Source: Pelagibacteraceae bacterium
Lineage (GTDB): Bacteria > Pseudomonadota > Alphaproteobacteria > Pelagibacterales > Pelagibacteraceae
Length of the DNA: 50,601 nt
Direction: 5' to 3'
Assembly (NCBI GenBank): GCA_008638125.1
Contig: VTPM01000003.1
Location: 1-50,601 of the forward strand
Shown here: piece by piece, positions 1-9,555 of the stretch
How the letters are laid out: every line of letters starts with the position of its first letter
How positions within the stretch are numbered: position 1 is the first letter of the stretch
Notes under the pieces: model-generated
Seen by the model: only the letters and a program-made list of their open reading frames with translations
Told to the model about the DNA's origin: nothing
Databases searched by the model: none
Translations under genes and position numbers: made by a program

Positions 1-575
1 TTATCCTCACTTATTGCATGGTCTAAACCTCTAGCTAAATAGTCATAGCCTGTATATAGCGTTAAAAAAGCAGAGACCCATAAAAGTATAATTCCAATTG
101 TTTGAGCATTATAATCTTGAAAGTTAATTATCTTATTTCCAACTTCTCCAGTTAATAGAATTGAAATAGAAAACATTTGTAAAAAGGTTTTAAATTTTGC
201 AAGATTAGTTACCGGCATTGAAATACTTAGCTTTGCAAGAAATTCTCGTAAACTTGAAATCAAAATTTCTCTGGTTAAAATAATAATAGCTGCAATAACC
301 TCATAATTTTTTATTGCACCATGCATAACTAGCAAAACCAATGCAGAGCAAACTAAAATTTTATCAGCTATAGGATCTAATAATTCACCTAATTTTGACT
401 CTTCTTTAAGAATCCTTGCTAATAACCCATCTAAAAAGTCAGTAAAGCTTGCTGCAACAAAAAGAAAAAAAGGTATCAAATCTCCATACATACCAGGTAA
501 AAAAAACGTAATAACAAAAATCGGTACAATTATTATTCGTCCAATAGTTAGCAAATTTGGTATTTTTAAATTCAT
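1..575 (-). CDS. pgsA: CDP-diacylglycerol--glycerol-3-phosphate 3-phosphatidyltransferase (partial, 3' end outside window)
   Basis: Makes phosphatidylglycerophosphate from CDP-diacylglycerol and glycerol-3-phosphate at the inner membrane, the committed step to phosphatidylglycerol. The reading frame begins MNLKIPNLLTIGRII, typical of PgsA, and contains the complete CDP-alcohol phosphotransferase signature D-x2-DG-x2-AR-x8-G-x3-D-x3-D (DFLDGLLAR followed by GELLDPIAD) around residues 50-75. Several hydrophobic segments follow. About 191 residues are visible, close to the usual full length, so only the last few residues are missing. The ATG is at 573-575, five bases after the uvrC stop, so it is probably the last gene of the uvrB-SDR-folB-uvrC-pgsA run. 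A uvrC-pgsA pair is common in proteobacteria. Confidence 0.93.
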   Translation of the reverse strand, partial: MNLKIPNLLTIGRIIIVPIFVITFFLPGMYGDLIPFFLFVAASFTDFLDGLLARILKEESKLGELLDPIADKILVCSALVLLVMHGAIKNYEVIAAIIILTREILISSLREFLAKLSISMPVTNLAKFKTFLQMFSISILLTGEVGNKIINFQDYNAQTIGIILLWVSAFLTLYTGYDYLARGLDHAISED

Positions 576-580
576 AAGTT

Positions 581-2419
581 TTATTCGTGAAAATAATTAT
601 ATATTTTTTTTGCAATATTGTCCTCAATGCCTTCAACTGATTTTAAATCCTCAAGACTTGCTGACTCAACGGACCTAGCTGAACCAAAGTGGTTAAGTAG
701 GGCTCTTTTTCTTTGTTTTCCAATTCCAGAAATTTGATCTAATAAAGATTTATTAAAAGTCTTTTTTCTTTTAGCCCTATGAGAACTTATTGCAAATCTA
801 TGTGCCTCGTCTCTAAGTCTTTGAATAAAGAACAATAAAGGATCATTTTTTTCAAAAGTAAATTCTTTATTTTGATAATATAGCTTTTCTTCTCCAGCGT
901 TACGATTTTTACCTTTTGCAATTGCTATGATTGGTAGATCATGTAAGCCTAATTCGTTTAATACTTCTCTACTAACAGAATATTGGCCCTTGCCGCCATC
1001 AATCATAATCAAATCTGGTAAAGACAATGATCCTGATTGTTCTTTGATAGCTTTAGAAAATCTTCTAAAGAGAACTTCTTTAAGCATTCCATAGTCATCA
1101 CCTTTGACTGCATCATTTTTTATATTAAATTTCCTGTATCTTTTCTTGATAAATCCTTCATTGCTAAAACATATTAATGCACCAACACAATCTGTTCCTT
1201 GAATATGACTATTATCGTAAACTTCTAAATAATTTATATTATTATTAAGATTGAACTTTTTAATTAAATCATCGATCAGATTTGAATTACTTTGAGTTTC
1301 ATATATTCTTTGAGTTAGAGCCTGTTTAGCATTTTTTTCAGCTAAAGAAGTTAAATGTTTCTCTTCTTTATTTTTTGCTTCTCTTAAAACAATTTCTTTA
1401 TCTTCTTTTGCTTTAAATGTTTTTTCAAGAAGATCTCTTTCTGAAATAAAATGATTTGTAATAATTAAAGATGGAATGCTCTTGTTCTCGTAAAATTGAG
1501 TCAGAAAAGATGATAAGATATGTTCTAATTTATCATCAGGGTCATGCTTTGGAAAATAAGCTTGGTTTCCCCAATTTTGTTTTGATCTAAAAAAGAATAC
1601 TTGAATACACGTTTTCCCGGAGTCTTTGAAAATACTCACGACATCAGCTTCATTTAAATTAGTTTGATTAATTTTTTGTGAAGATTGTATTTGAGACAAA
1701 GCTTTAATTCTATCTCTTGCGATTGCTGCCTTTTCAAAATCAAGTTCTTTACTTGCTTTTTCCATTTCATCAGATAAATTTTTTTGAATTTTTCTTGATT
1801 TACCTGAGATAAAATCAACAGCGTCTTCTACAGAAGTTTTATAATCTTTTTCTGCAATGTGACCTACACATGGAGCTGAACATCTTTTAATTTGATATAA
1901 TATACATGGCCTATCTCTATTTTTAAAAACATTATCATCGCATACTCTTAATAAGAAAATTTTTTGTAAAATTTTAATAGTCCAATTGGCAGATCCTGTT
2001 GAAGCGAAAGGTCCAAAATAATAACCATCTCTAGCTTTTTTACCTCTTAATTTTGTTAGTTGTGGCCATTTATCTTTATGACTTATAAAAATATATGGGA
2101 AAGATTTGTCATCTCTAAGCAATATATTAAATCGAGGTTTATGTTTTTTTATTAAATTGGCCTCTAAAAGTAATGCCTCACTTTCATTAGATGTTGTTGT
2201 GGTTTCAAGAAATTTTGTCAAAGAAAGCATTCTTTCCGTTCTAATCGGCAGGTTAGCGTCAGACACATAACTCTTAAGTCTATTTGGAATATTTTTAGCT
2301 TTTCCTATGTAAAGAATCTCTTTTTTTGCACCAAGCATTTTATAAACACCTGGGTTTTTTGGAATAAATGGTATTTTATCTTTTATAATTTTTTTTCCAA
2401 GTTCGAGATTATTTATCAT
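581..2419 (-). CDS. uvrC: UvrABC system protein C (excinuclease subunit)
   Basis: Makes the dual incisions in nucleotide excision repair after UvrB is loaded at damage. Domains in order: N-terminal GIY-YIG nuclease (PGVYKMLG then ILYIGKAKN, residues ~24-45); a UVR motif that contacts UvrB ([17 protein letters not shown], ~205-225); the RNase H-like UvrC endonuclease half ([11 protein letters not shown] and MIDGGKGQ, ~400-480); and C-terminal helix-hairpin-helix repeats ([25 protein letters not shown]). The length of 612 residues is normal. The ATG overlaps the folB stop by 4 nt (ATGA), indicating translational coupling. uvrB is three genes upstream on the same strand, so two of the three Uvr subunits appear co-transcribed; uvrA is not in the window. 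Confidence 0.97.
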   Translation of the reverse strand: MINNLELGKKIIKDKIPFIPKNPGVYKMLGAKKEILYIGKAKNIPNRLKSYVSDANLPIRTERMLSLTKFLETTTTSNESEALLLEANLIKKHKPRFNILLRDDKSFPYIFISHKDKWPQLTKLRGKKARDGYYFGPFASTGSANWTIKILQKIFLLRVCDDNVFKNRDRPCILYQIKRCSAPCVGHIAEKDYKTSVEDAVDFISGKSRKIQKNLSDEMEKASKELDFEKAAIARDRIKALSQIQSSQKINQTNLNEADVVSIFKDSGKTCIQVFFFRSKQNWGNQAYFPKHDPDDKLEHILSSFLTQFYENKSIPSLIITNHFISERDLLEKTFKAKEDKEIVLREAKNKEEKHLTSLAEKNAKQALTQRIYETQSNSNLIDDLIKKFNLNNNINYLEVYDNSHIQGTDCVGALICFSNEGFIKKRYRKFNIKNDAVKGDDYGMLKEVLFRRFSKAIKEQSGSLSLPDLIMIDGGKGQYSVSREVLNELGLHDLPIIAIAKGKNRNAGEEKLYYQNKEFTFEKNDPLLFFIQRLRDEAHRFAISSHRAKRKKTFNKSLLDQISGIGKQRKRALLNHFGSARSVESASLEDLKSVEGIEDNIAKKIYNYFHE

Positions 2420-2826
2420 TTTCTTTTTTTGACGACTTCAATACCAACAGATGAGGTATTCTTGATTATTTCTGGTTTTTCAATTTTAAGTTTGATTGAA
2501 ATAATATTTTTATTTTCAAATAAATTAGAAAAAATATCCTCTGCTAATGTTTCAAGTAAAAGATAATGCTTTTTATTTGTAATTGTTTCAATTTTATTAA
2601 TAACATCTTCATAATTTATTATACTATTAAGATCTTGCTCATCAGGTTGGAGTTTATTGTTAGTATAAATTTCAATATTAAATTTTATGATTTGTTTTCT
2701 ATTTTTTTCAAATTCGTGTAATCCAATAAAAGTGTTAAATATAAGATCTTTAATGATTACTTTTCTTCTATAAGAGTATTCATCCTTTTTTTTAAAATTA
2801 ATAATATTTAAATTTTTTTTCTTCAT
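2416..2826 (-). CDS. folB: Dihydroneopterin aldolase
   Basis: Converts 7,8-dihydroneopterin to 6-hydroxymethyl-dihydropterin and glycolaldehyde in folate biosynthesis. The central part matches the family: [18 protein letters not shown], then [18 protein letters not shown] with the pterin-contacting Glu, and the C-terminal LKIEKPEI strand. At 136 residues it is slightly longer than the usual ~120 because of a lysine-rich N-terminal extension of about 20 residues. It overlaps both neighbours by 4 nt (SDR upstream, uvrC downstream), so translation is probably coupled. The adjoining pteridine-reductase-like SDR supports a folate or pterin role. An epimerase (FolX-type) activity cannot be excluded from sequence alone. 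Confidence 0.9.
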   Translation of the reverse strand: MKKKNLNIINFKKKDEYSYRRKVIIKDLIFNTFIGLHEFEKNRKQIIKFNIEIYTNNKLQPDEQDLNSIINYEDVINKIETITNKKHYLLLETLAEDIFSNLFENKNIISIKLKIEKPEIIKNTSSVGIEVVKKRK

Positions 2827-3578
2827 TCTTTAATATTAATTATATCGGGTGTTATCCAAGCAAGACTTTGGCCACTATCTACTGGAATTATTTGACCTGT
2901 TACGTTGTCATTATCAATTAAAAATTTAACTGTATTAGTAATATTTTTTAGATCTACTTGTTTGCTTAACAAAGTTGCTTTCCATTGTTTTTTAAAATGT
3001 TTTTCGGTTTGTCTTTTATTTTTTAATGTTGGTCCTGGTGCTATTCCATTTACTCTAACATTTGGAGCAAATTTCATTGCACTAACTTTAGTTAAAGTGC
3101 CTAACCCAGTCTTGCTTAATGTATAAGATAAAAAATGGGGAGTTAATTTAAAAATTCTTTGATCAATAATATTGATTATATTTCCTTTTTTTTTATTTAT
3201 ATATTTGTAAAAATCTCTTGAGAGTATTGATGGAGACTTTAGATTAATGTTTATGTGTTTATCAAAATTTTTTTCATTAAAATTTTCAATAGAATCATTT
3301 TCAAACAAAGAGGCATTATTTATTAAACAATCAATTCCTTTCATTTTAGAAAATGCATAAGGAATTATTTTTTGTGTTTCCTTAGAGTTATTTAAATTTG
3401 ATTTTAATAAAAAAATTTCCGAGCCTAATTGTTCTAAATCTTTTTTTAATTTTTTTACCTGTATCGAAGATTTATTATAATGAAGTAAGATTTTTGTATC
3501 AAAATTAGCTAAAGCCCTAGCGATTGCTGCCCCAATTCTTGTTGCTGCTCCAGTAATAATTATTTTTTTTGCTTCCAT
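2823..3578 (-). CDS. SDR oxidoreductase, pteridine reductase / FolM-like
   Basis: NAD(P)H-dependent short-chain dehydrogenase of 251 residues. The N-terminal Rossmann motif reads TGAATRIG, the TGxxxRxG form typical of pteridine reductases (PTR1, FolM) rather than the common TGxxxGxG. NNAS and the catalytic YTLSK (YxxxK) are present. The position normally held by the catalytic Ser is Asp (NIIDQR), as in PTR1 and FolM. The C-terminal IAPGPT motif is also present. Its likely substrate is therefore a dihydropterin or dihydrofolate, which fits its 4-nt overlap with folB. It starts inside the last 19 nt of uvrB. The family call rests on these motifs; exact substrate specificity is inferred. Confidence 0.8.
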   Translation of the reverse strand: MEAKKIIITGAATRIGAAIARALANFDTKILLHYNKSSIQVKKLKKDLEQLGSEIFLLKSNLNNSKETQKIIPYAFSKMKGIDCLINNASLFENDSIENFNEKNFDKHININLKSPSILSRDFYKYINKKKGNIINIIDQRIFKLTPHFLSYTLSKTGLGTLTKVSAMKFAPNVRVNGIAPGPTLKNKRQTEKHFKKQWKATLLSKQVDLKNITNTVKFLIDNDNVTGQIIPVDSGQSLAWITPDIINIKE

Positions 3579-5728
3579 TTTTTTGCTGCTTTGTTCACCT
3601 TTACTCCTGGCATACCCATAGTCGATCGTCCTTTTGGATAGATTTTATTTTTTAGGTTATACTGACTAATTTTAGGATTCAAATTTATTTCTAATTCACT
3701 AGCTTCTAATTTTCTAATTTCATCTCTTATTTTAGCTGCTTCTTCGAATTCAAGATTGGCAGCTGCTTCTTTCATCTGTTTATCTAAAGATTTAAGATGT
3801 TTTTTTAAATTTCCACCGATGTTTGATCCTGTGTTTAGCTGAAGATAATCTTTTTCATAAATAGAGGATAAAATATCACTAATGTCTTTTTTAATTGAAG
3901 TGGCAGTAATGTTATTTTTCTTATTGTATTCTAGTTGTTTACTTCTTCTTCGATCTGTTTCTTTAATTGCTTTTTCTATACTTTTTGTGACCTTGTCTGC
4001 ATATAGAATAACTTTTCCATCAATATTTCTTGCTGCCCTTCCAATTGTTTGAACTAATGAAGTTTCAGATCTTAAGAAACCTTCTTTGTCTGCATCTAAA
4101 ATAGCTACAAGTCCACATTCAGGAATATCTAATCCCTCTCTTAATAAATTAATTCCCACCAAAATATCGAAAACACCCATCCTTAGATCTCTGATGATTT
4201 CAATTCTTTCTAGCGTATCAATATCAGAGTGCATATATCTAACTTTCAGTCCATTTTCATGCAGATATTCGGTTAGGTCCTCAGCCATTTTTTTAGTTAA
4301 TGTTGTTGCAAGAACTCTGTACCCATTGCCAATTACTTTTGCTGCTTCATGCATAAGGTCATCCACTTGAGTCTTTGCTGGTCTAATCTCAACTGGCGGG
4401 TCAATTAAACCAGTTGGCCTAATGATTTGATCAATAGTTTCGTTTTGAGTTTGTTTTAATTCCCAAGGTCCAGGAGTAGCAGAGACAAATATGGTTTGTG
4501 TTCGCATAGAATCCCATTCTTCAAATTTTAGAGGTCGATTATCCATACAAGAAGGTAATCTAAATCCATATTCTGATAATGTTTTTTTTCTCGTATGGTC
4601 ACCTTTGTACATCCCATTTAATTGAGGAACTGTAACATGACTTTCATCTACAAAAATAATCGAGTTGTCTGGAAAATACTCAAAAAGTGTTGGAGGAGGC
4701 TCACCTGATTTTCTACCAGATAAATATCTAGAGTAATTTTCAATACCATTACATGTTCCTGTGGCTTCAATCATTTCTAAATCAAATTTTGTTCTTTCTC
4801 TTAACCTTTGTGCTTCAAGTAATTTATTATTTTTTTTAAATTCAATTAATGTTTGTTCAAGTTCAATTTTAATTTCTTTAATGGCTTGATCAATAGTAGG
4901 TTTTGGAGTGATGTAGTGACTATTTGCATATAATTTAATCAAAGAAAATTCTTTAAAAGTATCACCAGTTAAAGGATCAAATTCTTCTATTTTTTTTAAC
5001 TTGTTTAAATCAAAACTTAATCTCCAGGCTCTATCTTCTAAATGTGAAGGGAATATTTCTAAGTTTTCGCCCCTGACTCTAAAAGTACCTCTAAAAAAAC
5101 TTTGATCATTTCTTTTGTACTGTAGAGTAACAAACATCCTAATAAGGTCTTCTCGACTGTAGTCATTATTTTTTTTTAAAGTAAGAGTCATTTTACTGTA
5201 GGCCTCAACTGACCCTAATCCATAAATACAAGAGACACTGGCTACTATAATGACATCATCTCTTTCCAGGAGAGATCTAGTTGCTGAGTGACGCATTCGA
5301 TCAATCTGTTCATTTATTGAAGCTTCTTTTTCTATATAAGTATCTGATCTTGGCACATAAGCTTCAGGTGTATAATAATCATAGTAAGAGACAAAATACT
5401 CAACAGCGTTATCTGGAAAGAAATTTTTAAACTCACCATATAATTGAGCAGCAAGTGTTTTGTTAGGCGCTAGGATTAAAGCAGGTCTATTTGTTGCTTC
5501 AATTATTTTTGCCATTGTAAAAGTTTTTCCTGATCCAGTTACACCAAGTAAAACTTGCTCATGTTTTTGTTTGCTAAGATTTTCAACTATTTTCTTAATT
5601 GCCTGAGGTTGATCACCTTCAGGCTTAAAGTTACTTTTAATTTTAAATTTAATTCCTCCCTCAAGCTTTTTAGCTTGGCTGTGAGCAATTTCTAAATTAT
5701 CTATTTTTTCTTGATAAGTATTTTGCAT
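3560..5728 (-). CDS. uvrB: UvrABC system protein B (excinuclease helicase subunit)
   Basis: Damage-verifying ATPase of nucleotide excision repair that receives DNA from UvrA and recruits UvrC. Visible features: Walker A GVTGSGKT at residues 62-69; the beta-hairpin region [20 protein letters not shown]; the helicase DEXX-type motif [16 protein letters not shown]; motif [11 protein letters not shown]; and a C-terminal UVR domain ([19 protein letters not shown]). At 722 residues it is longer than the ~670 of E. coli, mainly through a roughly 25-residue N-terminal extension and a basic tail ending in KKWKQKK. It is the first gene of the minus-strand run and is divergent from the aminotransferase gene, with only 42 nt between starts, so the promoters for both directions must lie there or inside the opposing genes. 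Confidence 0.97.
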   Translation of the reverse strand: MQNTYQEKIDNLEIAHSQAKKLEGGIKFKIKSNFKPEGDQPQAIKKIVENLSKQKHEQVLLGVTGSGKTFTMAKIIEATNRPALILAPNKTLAAQLYGEFKNFFPDNAVEYFVSYYDYYTPEAYVPRSDTYIEKEASINEQIDRMRHSATRSLLERDDVIIVASVSCIYGLGSVEAYSKMTLTLKKNNDYSREDLIRMFVTLQYKRNDQSFFRGTFRVRGENLEIFPSHLEDRAWRLSFDLNKLKKIEEFDPLTGDTFKEFSLIKLYANSHYITPKPTIDQAIKEIKIELEQTLIEFKKNNKLLEAQRLRERTKFDLEMIEATGTCNGIENYSRYLSGRKSGEPPPTLFEYFPDNSIIFVDESHVTVPQLNGMYKGDHTRKKTLSEYGFRLPSCMDNRPLKFEEWDSMRTQTIFVSATPGPWELKQTQNETIDQIIRPTGLIDPPVEIRPAKTQVDDLMHEAAKVIGNGYRVLATTLTKKMAEDLTEYLHENGLKVRYMHSDIDTLERIEIIRDLRMGVFDILVGINLLREGLDIPECGLVAILDADKEGFLRSETSLVQTIGRAARNIDGKVILYADKVTKSIEKAIKETDRRRSKQLEYNKKNNITATSIKKDISDILSSIYEKDYLQLNTGSNIGGNLKKHLKSLDKQMKEAAANLEFEEAAKIRDEIRKLEASELEINLNPKISQYNLKNKIYPKGRSTMGMPGVKVNKAAKKWKQKK

Positions 5729-5770
5729 TTCGTGCTATTAATTTATTTAAAAAAAACATTATAAAATTCA

Positions 5771-6958
5771 ATGAGCATAGTTTCCAACAGTTTAAAACGT
5801 ATAAAACCGTCACCCACAATAGCTGTTACGCAAAAAGCTAAAGAAATGCGAGATGCTGGTAAAGATATTATAGCCTTAGGAGCAGGTGAGCCAGATTTTG
5901 ATACTCCAGACAACATTAAACAAGCAGCAATTGCTGCAATCAATAGGGGGGATACAAAATATACTGCAGTAGATGGAACTCCAATTTTAAAAAAAGCCAT
6001 TCAAGCAAAATTTTTAAGAGAAAATAATTTAAAATTTGAACTTGATGAAATAACTGTTGGTACAGGTGGAAAGCAAGTTTTGTATAATGCCTTTATGGCG
6101 ACTATAAACAAAGGAGATGAGGTAATCATTCCAGCTCCTTATTGGGTTTCTTATCCTGATATGGTTTTGTTAGCAGGTGGTAAACCAAAAATTGTCAAAT
6201 GCTATGAAGAAGATGAATTTAAATTAACTCCACAGCTACTCAAAAAAGCTATTTCAAAAAAAACTAAATGGTTGATATTAAATTCACCATCTAATCCAAC
6301 TGGTGCTTGTTATTCAAAAAAAGAAATAGAAGCTTTGGCTGAAGTGTTAAAGAAAAATAAGCAAGTTTATATTTTAAGCGATGATATTTACGAACATATA
6401 ACTTTTGATAATTTTAAATTTTATACAATTGCGCAAATTAACGAATTAAAAAACAGAACATTGACTATGAATGGAGTTAGTAAATCATATTCAATGACAG
6501 GATGGAGAATAGGTTATGCAGCTGGACCAAAAGAAATTATTAAGGCAATTGCTAAGATTCAATCTCAATCAACAACTAATCCTTCTTCAATTAGTCAAGC
6601 GGCTGCAGTTGAAGCTTTAAATGGTACTCAAGATTTTATTAAAACTAGAGCTAATTCGTTCAAAGAGAGAAGAGATTTTGTTGTAAAAGAATTAAATAAT
6701 ATTAAGGGCTTAAGTTGCTTGAACCCTAATGGTGCTTTTTATGTTTTTCCAAATTGTAAAAAATTATTAGGAAAAAAAACCAAGCTAAAAACAGATACTA
6801 ATTTTGTTGAAAAGCTTTTAGAAAACACAGGAGTTGCAGTGGTGCAGGGTTCTGCATTTGGTCTAGATGGTTATTTTAGAATTTCTTACGCTACTTCAAT
6901 GGAAAATTTAAAAAAAGCTTTATCTAGGATTAAATCTTTTTGTGAAAAAACTATTTAA
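5771..6958 (+). CDS. Pyridoxal-phosphate aminotransferase class I (aspartate aminotransferase family)
   Basis: PLP-dependent transaminase, most likely aspartate/2-oxoglutarate (subgroup Ib, the type that can also act on prephenate). Family features: GEPDFDTPDNI near the N terminus, the GTGGKQ cofactor-phosphate loop, NSPSNPTGA, the SDDIYE motif, the PLP-lysine segment SKSYSMTGWRIGY, and a C-terminal FRISYA with the substrate carboxylate-binding Arg. The length of 395 residues is standard. The ATG at 5771 follows a TATAAA at 5760-5765 by only five bases, so the message may have a very short or no leader. It converges on trxB with an 8-nt overlap of the two 3' ends. Confidence 0.92.
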   Translation: MSIVSNSLKRIKPSPTIAVTQKAKEMRDAGKDIIALGAGEPDFDTPDNIKQAAIAAINRGDTKYTAVDGTPILKKAIQAKFLRENNLKFELDEITVGTGGKQVLYNAFMATINKGDEVIIPAPYWVSYPDMVLLAGGKPKIVKCYEEDEFKLTPQLLKKAISKKTKWLILNSPSNPTGACYSKKEIEALAEVLKKNKQVYILSDDIYEHITFDNFKFYTIAQINELKNRTLTMNGVSKSYSMTGWRIGYAAGPKEIIKAIAKIQSQSTTNPSSISQAAAVEALNGTQDFIKTRANSFKERRDFVVKELNNIKGLSCLNPNGAFYVFPNCKKLLGKKTKLKTDTNFVEKLLENTGVAVVQGSAFGLDGYFRISYATSMENLKKALSRIKSFCEKTI

Positions 6959-7901
6959 CGTTTTCTAAATACTTTTCAGTTTCTAGAGCCGCCATGCATC
7001 CCATACCGGCAGCAGTTACAGCTTGACGGAATTTCTTATCTTTTACATCACCTGCAGCAAATACACCTGGAATATTTGTTTCTGTAGAGTCTGGTTTAGT
7101 AATTAAATATCCCTCTTTATCCATTTCTAATTGATTTTTAAATAGTGATGTAGCTGGATCGTGTCCGATTGCAATGAATAGACCATCAACTTTTAACTCA
7201 CTAATATTATTTGTTTTTAAGTTTTTAATTTTAATTGCATTAACTCCTTTAGGTTCGTTAGTTCCAAGCACTTCTTCTACTGCGCTATCCCAAATAATTT
7301 CAATTTTTTTATTAGCTTTTAATTTTTCTTGTAATAATTTTTCAGCTCTTAATTCATTTCTTCTATGAATGAGGTGAACTTTTGATGCAAATTTAGTTAG
7401 AAATATTGCCTCTTCAACTGCAGCATTACCACCCCCAACAACCGCAACTTCTTTTTCCTTAAAAAAGAAACCATCACAGGTCGCACAAGCTGAAACACCA
7501 AATCCTCTAAAATCTTGTTCAGTTTTTAAATTTAACCATCTTGCTTGAGCTCCTGTTGCAATTATTAAAGCATCAGCAGTATAGTTTTGTCCGCTATCTC
7601 CATAAGCAACAATAGGTTTTTTTGATAAATCAATTTTATTAATATGATCTTGTATCATTTCTGTACCAACTGCCTCTGCTTGAGATTTCATTTCCTCCAT
7701 TAACCAGGGACCTTGGATAACCTTTGAATACCCTGGGTAATTTTCTACATCTGTTGTTGTAGTTAATTGTCCTCCAGGTTGAGTTCCATGCACTAGCATT
7801 GGTTTTAGCATTGCCCTTGCAGCATAAATTGCTGCTGTATATCCTGCTGGGCCAGATCCCAAAATCAACACTTTAGAATGTTTAGGTGATTTGTTATTCA
7901 T
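6951..7901 (-). CDS. trxB: Thioredoxin-disulfide reductase
   Basis: FAD/NADPH flavoenzyme that reduces thioredoxin in the cytoplasm. The N-terminal FAD motif is GSGPAGYTAA (residues ~15-24), followed by GGQLTTTTDVENYPG. The redox-active pair is CATC at 139-142 followed by D143. The NADPH motif is GGGNAAVEEA, then HRRNE. The C-terminal FAD motif is FAAGDVKDKKFRQAVTAAG. The length of 316 residues is typical for bacterial low-molecular-weight TrxB. The ATG is at 7899-7901, 24 nt from the divergent ELM1-family gene. The 3' end overlaps the aminotransferase by 8 nt on the opposite strand. Confidence 0.96.
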   Translation of the reverse strand: MNNKSPKHSKVLILGSGPAGYTAAIYAARAMLKPMLVHGTQPGGQLTTTTDVENYPGYSKVIQGPWLMEEMKSQAEAVGTEMIQDHINKIDLSKKPIVAYGDSGQNYTADALIIATGAQARWLNLKTEQDFRGFGVSACATCDGFFFKEKEVAVVGGGNAAVEEAIFLTKFASKVHLIHRRNELRAEKLLQEKLKANKKIEIIWDSAVEEVLGTNEPKGVNAIKIKNLKTNNISELKVDGLFIAIGHDPATSLFKNQLEMDKEGYLITKPDSTETNIPGVFAAGDVKDKKFRQAVTAAGMGCMAALETEKYLENVK

Positions 7902-7925
7902 AATATCAGTTATATATAATAGTAA

Positions 7926-8876
7926 ATGTCAAAAATAAAAGCACTACTTTTAACACAGGGTATGCACGGTATGTTAAGTCAAGTTGAAGGCTTAGCAAAA
8001 GCACTTAATCTTGAATTTAAGCATCAAACAATCACATTAAAAAAATTTTGGAATTTAATTCCACCAAAATTTACTCCTATTACTGAAAATATTTTAGTTG
8101 AGAAATTTTCATGTGATGCAAAAGTAATCATTTCTTGCGGAAGAAAAAGTGTAATTCCTTCTATTGCTCTTAAGAAAAAATTTGGTAAAGACATATTTAA
8201 CATTCACATACAAGATCCAAAGGTTTCCATAGATAATTTTGATTGTATTGTTTGTCCTGAACACGATGATTTAGATGGAGAAAATGTTTTGCAAACTCTA
8301 GGAGCAATTCATTATTTAACTGCAAAAGAAATTAAAAGTAATAATGCATACTTAAAGTTTAATAAAAATAATAAAAAGATTGTTTCCTTAATTATTGGTG
8401 GACCTAATAATTATTATGATTTTAATGAGAAAGAAATTGGTTTTTTATTTAATAAAATAAAAATTATTTTCTCTCCAGATAAATACAAATTAATAGTTGT
8501 TCCATCTTATCGAACCCCAAAGAATATTATTGATATGTCTTTTGGAGTTTTTGGTGATGATCACGTAGTGGTAAAATCAGTGGATAAAAAAGCTTATTTA
8601 AGCGCACTTAGTTTAGCTGACTATATCGTAGTAACAAGCGACTCTACCTCAATGATTTCAGAATCTGCCGTGACAGGTAAACCCATTTACATTGCAAATA
8701 TGAAAGCTAAAAAGAGTAGTAAAAGATTTAATAAATTCTATAATCAATTTAAACAAATGAAAATTATAAGAGATTTAGAAAATAATATAGAAACATGGGG
8801 TTATAATAAATTAGACGAAGCAAGTCGAGTTGCAGCTATTATAAAAAAAAAAATGAATTTAAATGGAATTAATTAA
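7926..8876 (+). CDS. ELM1 / DUF1022 family protein (GT-B-like)
   Basis: 316-residue protein of the family that includes plant mitochondrial fission factor ELM1 and many alphaproteobacterial proteins. Recognisable parts are the N-terminal LLLTQGMHGMLSQVEGLA, the central HIQDPK and CPEHDD segments, LGAIHYLT, and the C-terminal VTSDSTSMISESA followed by GKPIYI. The last resembles the donor-binding region of GT-B glycosyltransferases. No signal peptide or membrane segment is seen, so it is probably cytoplasmic. The biochemical function in bacteria is not established; an envelope-sugar role is only inferred from the fold. The downstream oxygenase-like gene starts inside its last 14 nt, so the two are probably translated together. 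Confidence 0.8.
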   Translation: MSKIKALLLTQGMHGMLSQVEGLAKALNLEFKHQTITLKKFWNLIPPKFTPITENILVEKFSCDAKVIISCGRKSVIPSIALKKKFGKDIFNIHIQDPKVSIDNFDCIVCPEHDDLDGENVLQTLGAIHYLTAKEIKSNNAYLKFNKNNKKIVSLIIGGPNNYYDFNEKEIGFLFNKIKIIFSPDKYKLIVVPSYRTPKNIIDMSFGVFGDDHVVVKSVDKKAYLSALSLADYIVVTSDSTSMISESAVTGKPIYIANMKAKKSSKRFNKFYNQFKQMKIIRDLENNIETWGYNKLDEASRVAAIIKKKMNLNGIN

Positions 8877-9528
8877 AGCTCTAACGTCAAAAATAAAATC
8901 AAATGATTTCCCATTTAAGCATTGGGAAATTAATCAACCACTCAATAGGGAAGCCATAAAAGAAATTTGTGAAGCAGACATTCCCGATCCAAGAAAAGAC
9001 AAACTAAATTATGATGGCACAAGAGCAATAGATGGAGGAGAGGGTGTTTATCGTGAGGGTATAAAAGATGGCGGTAAAGCAAAAAAATATAGATGTTTTA
9101 TAGATAAAGAAAATTCAAAAAAATTTCCACATTTAACAAAGTTTATTGACGAATTAAGATCTCCAGAAGTTCATCAATTGATAAGTAAATTAATCAACAA
9201 AGATCTTTCAAATGCCTATGTTAGAGTCGAAGTAATTTGTGACAGAGAAGGTTTTTGGCTTAAACCGCACTGTGATATTAAAGAAAAATTATTATCATCA
9301 TTGATTTTTGTTAATCCATTCAATGAGTCAGAGGATTTAGGAACTGATTTTTATGACAAAGAACTTAAAAAAGTAAAAACTGTACCTTATCGAGATAATT
9401 ATGGATATTTTTTTACTAGCGGACCAGATACTTGGCATGGGATGGAAAAGAAAAAAATAGTCAAAGAAAGACGATGCTTGCAAGTAAATTACGTGTCTTT
9501 TCCAACTGACTGGCAAGTCAGAAATTGA
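8863..9528 (+). CDS. 2-oxoglutarate/Fe(II)-dependent oxygenase-like protein
   Basis: 221-residue protein with the double-stranded beta-helix metal triad of 2OG-Fe(II) oxygenases: PHCD (H136, D138) and TWHGM (H192). An Arg pair in KERRCLQVNY (R203/R204) is suited to bind the 2-oxoglutarate carboxylate. The substrate cannot be read from the sequence. The first ~80 residues (with DGGEG and YREGIKDGG) match no domain I know. There is no signal peptide. The ATG overlaps the preceding ELM1-family gene by 14 nt, suggesting the two work in one pathway, possibly hydroxylation of an envelope or sugar compound (inference). Confidence 0.7.
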   Translation: MELIKALTSKIKSNDFPFKHWEINQPLNREAIKEICEADIPDPRKDKLNYDGTRAIDGGEGVYREGIKDGGKAKKYRCFIDKENSKKFPHLTKFIDELRSPEVHQLISKLINKDLSNAYVRVEVICDREGFWLKPHCDIKEKLLSSLIFVNPFNESEDLGTDFYDKELKKVKTVPYRDNYGYFFTSGPDTWHGMEKKKIVKERRCLQVNYVSFPTDWQVRN

Positions 9529-9534
9529 TATAAT
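9506..9534 (+). promoter_or_regulatory. Promoter for the cysteine-rich mini-protein
   Basis: CTGACT (9506-9511, four of six -35 matches) is followed by a 17-nt spacer and a perfect TATAAT (9529-9534). The predicted start of transcription is near 9541, giving a ~15-nt leader that holds the Shine-Dalgarno. The -35 lies inside the end of the oxygenase gene. This suggests the small gene is transcribed on its own in addition to any read-through. Confidence 0.6.
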
Positions 9535-9545
9535 TTAATTTAACA

Positions 9546-9551
9546 AAGGAG
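9546..9551 (+). promoter_or_regulatory. Strong ribosome binding site AAGGAG
   Basis: A full AAGGAG lies four bases before the ATG at 9556. Most genes in this window have no recognisable Shine-Dalgarno, so this site stands out. It fixes the start of the 64-residue gene and hints at high expression. Confidence 0.75.
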
Positions 9552-9555
9552 AAAT

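Noticed and set aside
5760-5765. TATAAA as the promoter of the aminotransferase gene
   Set aside because: Only five bases from the ATG and with no -35 at the right distance; it would require leaderless transcription, so it is mentioned but not listed as a promoter.
5743-6000. 85-codon minus-strand open frame over the aminotransferase start
   Set aside because: Mirror of the conserved N-terminal aminotransferase coding sequence; no independent evidence.
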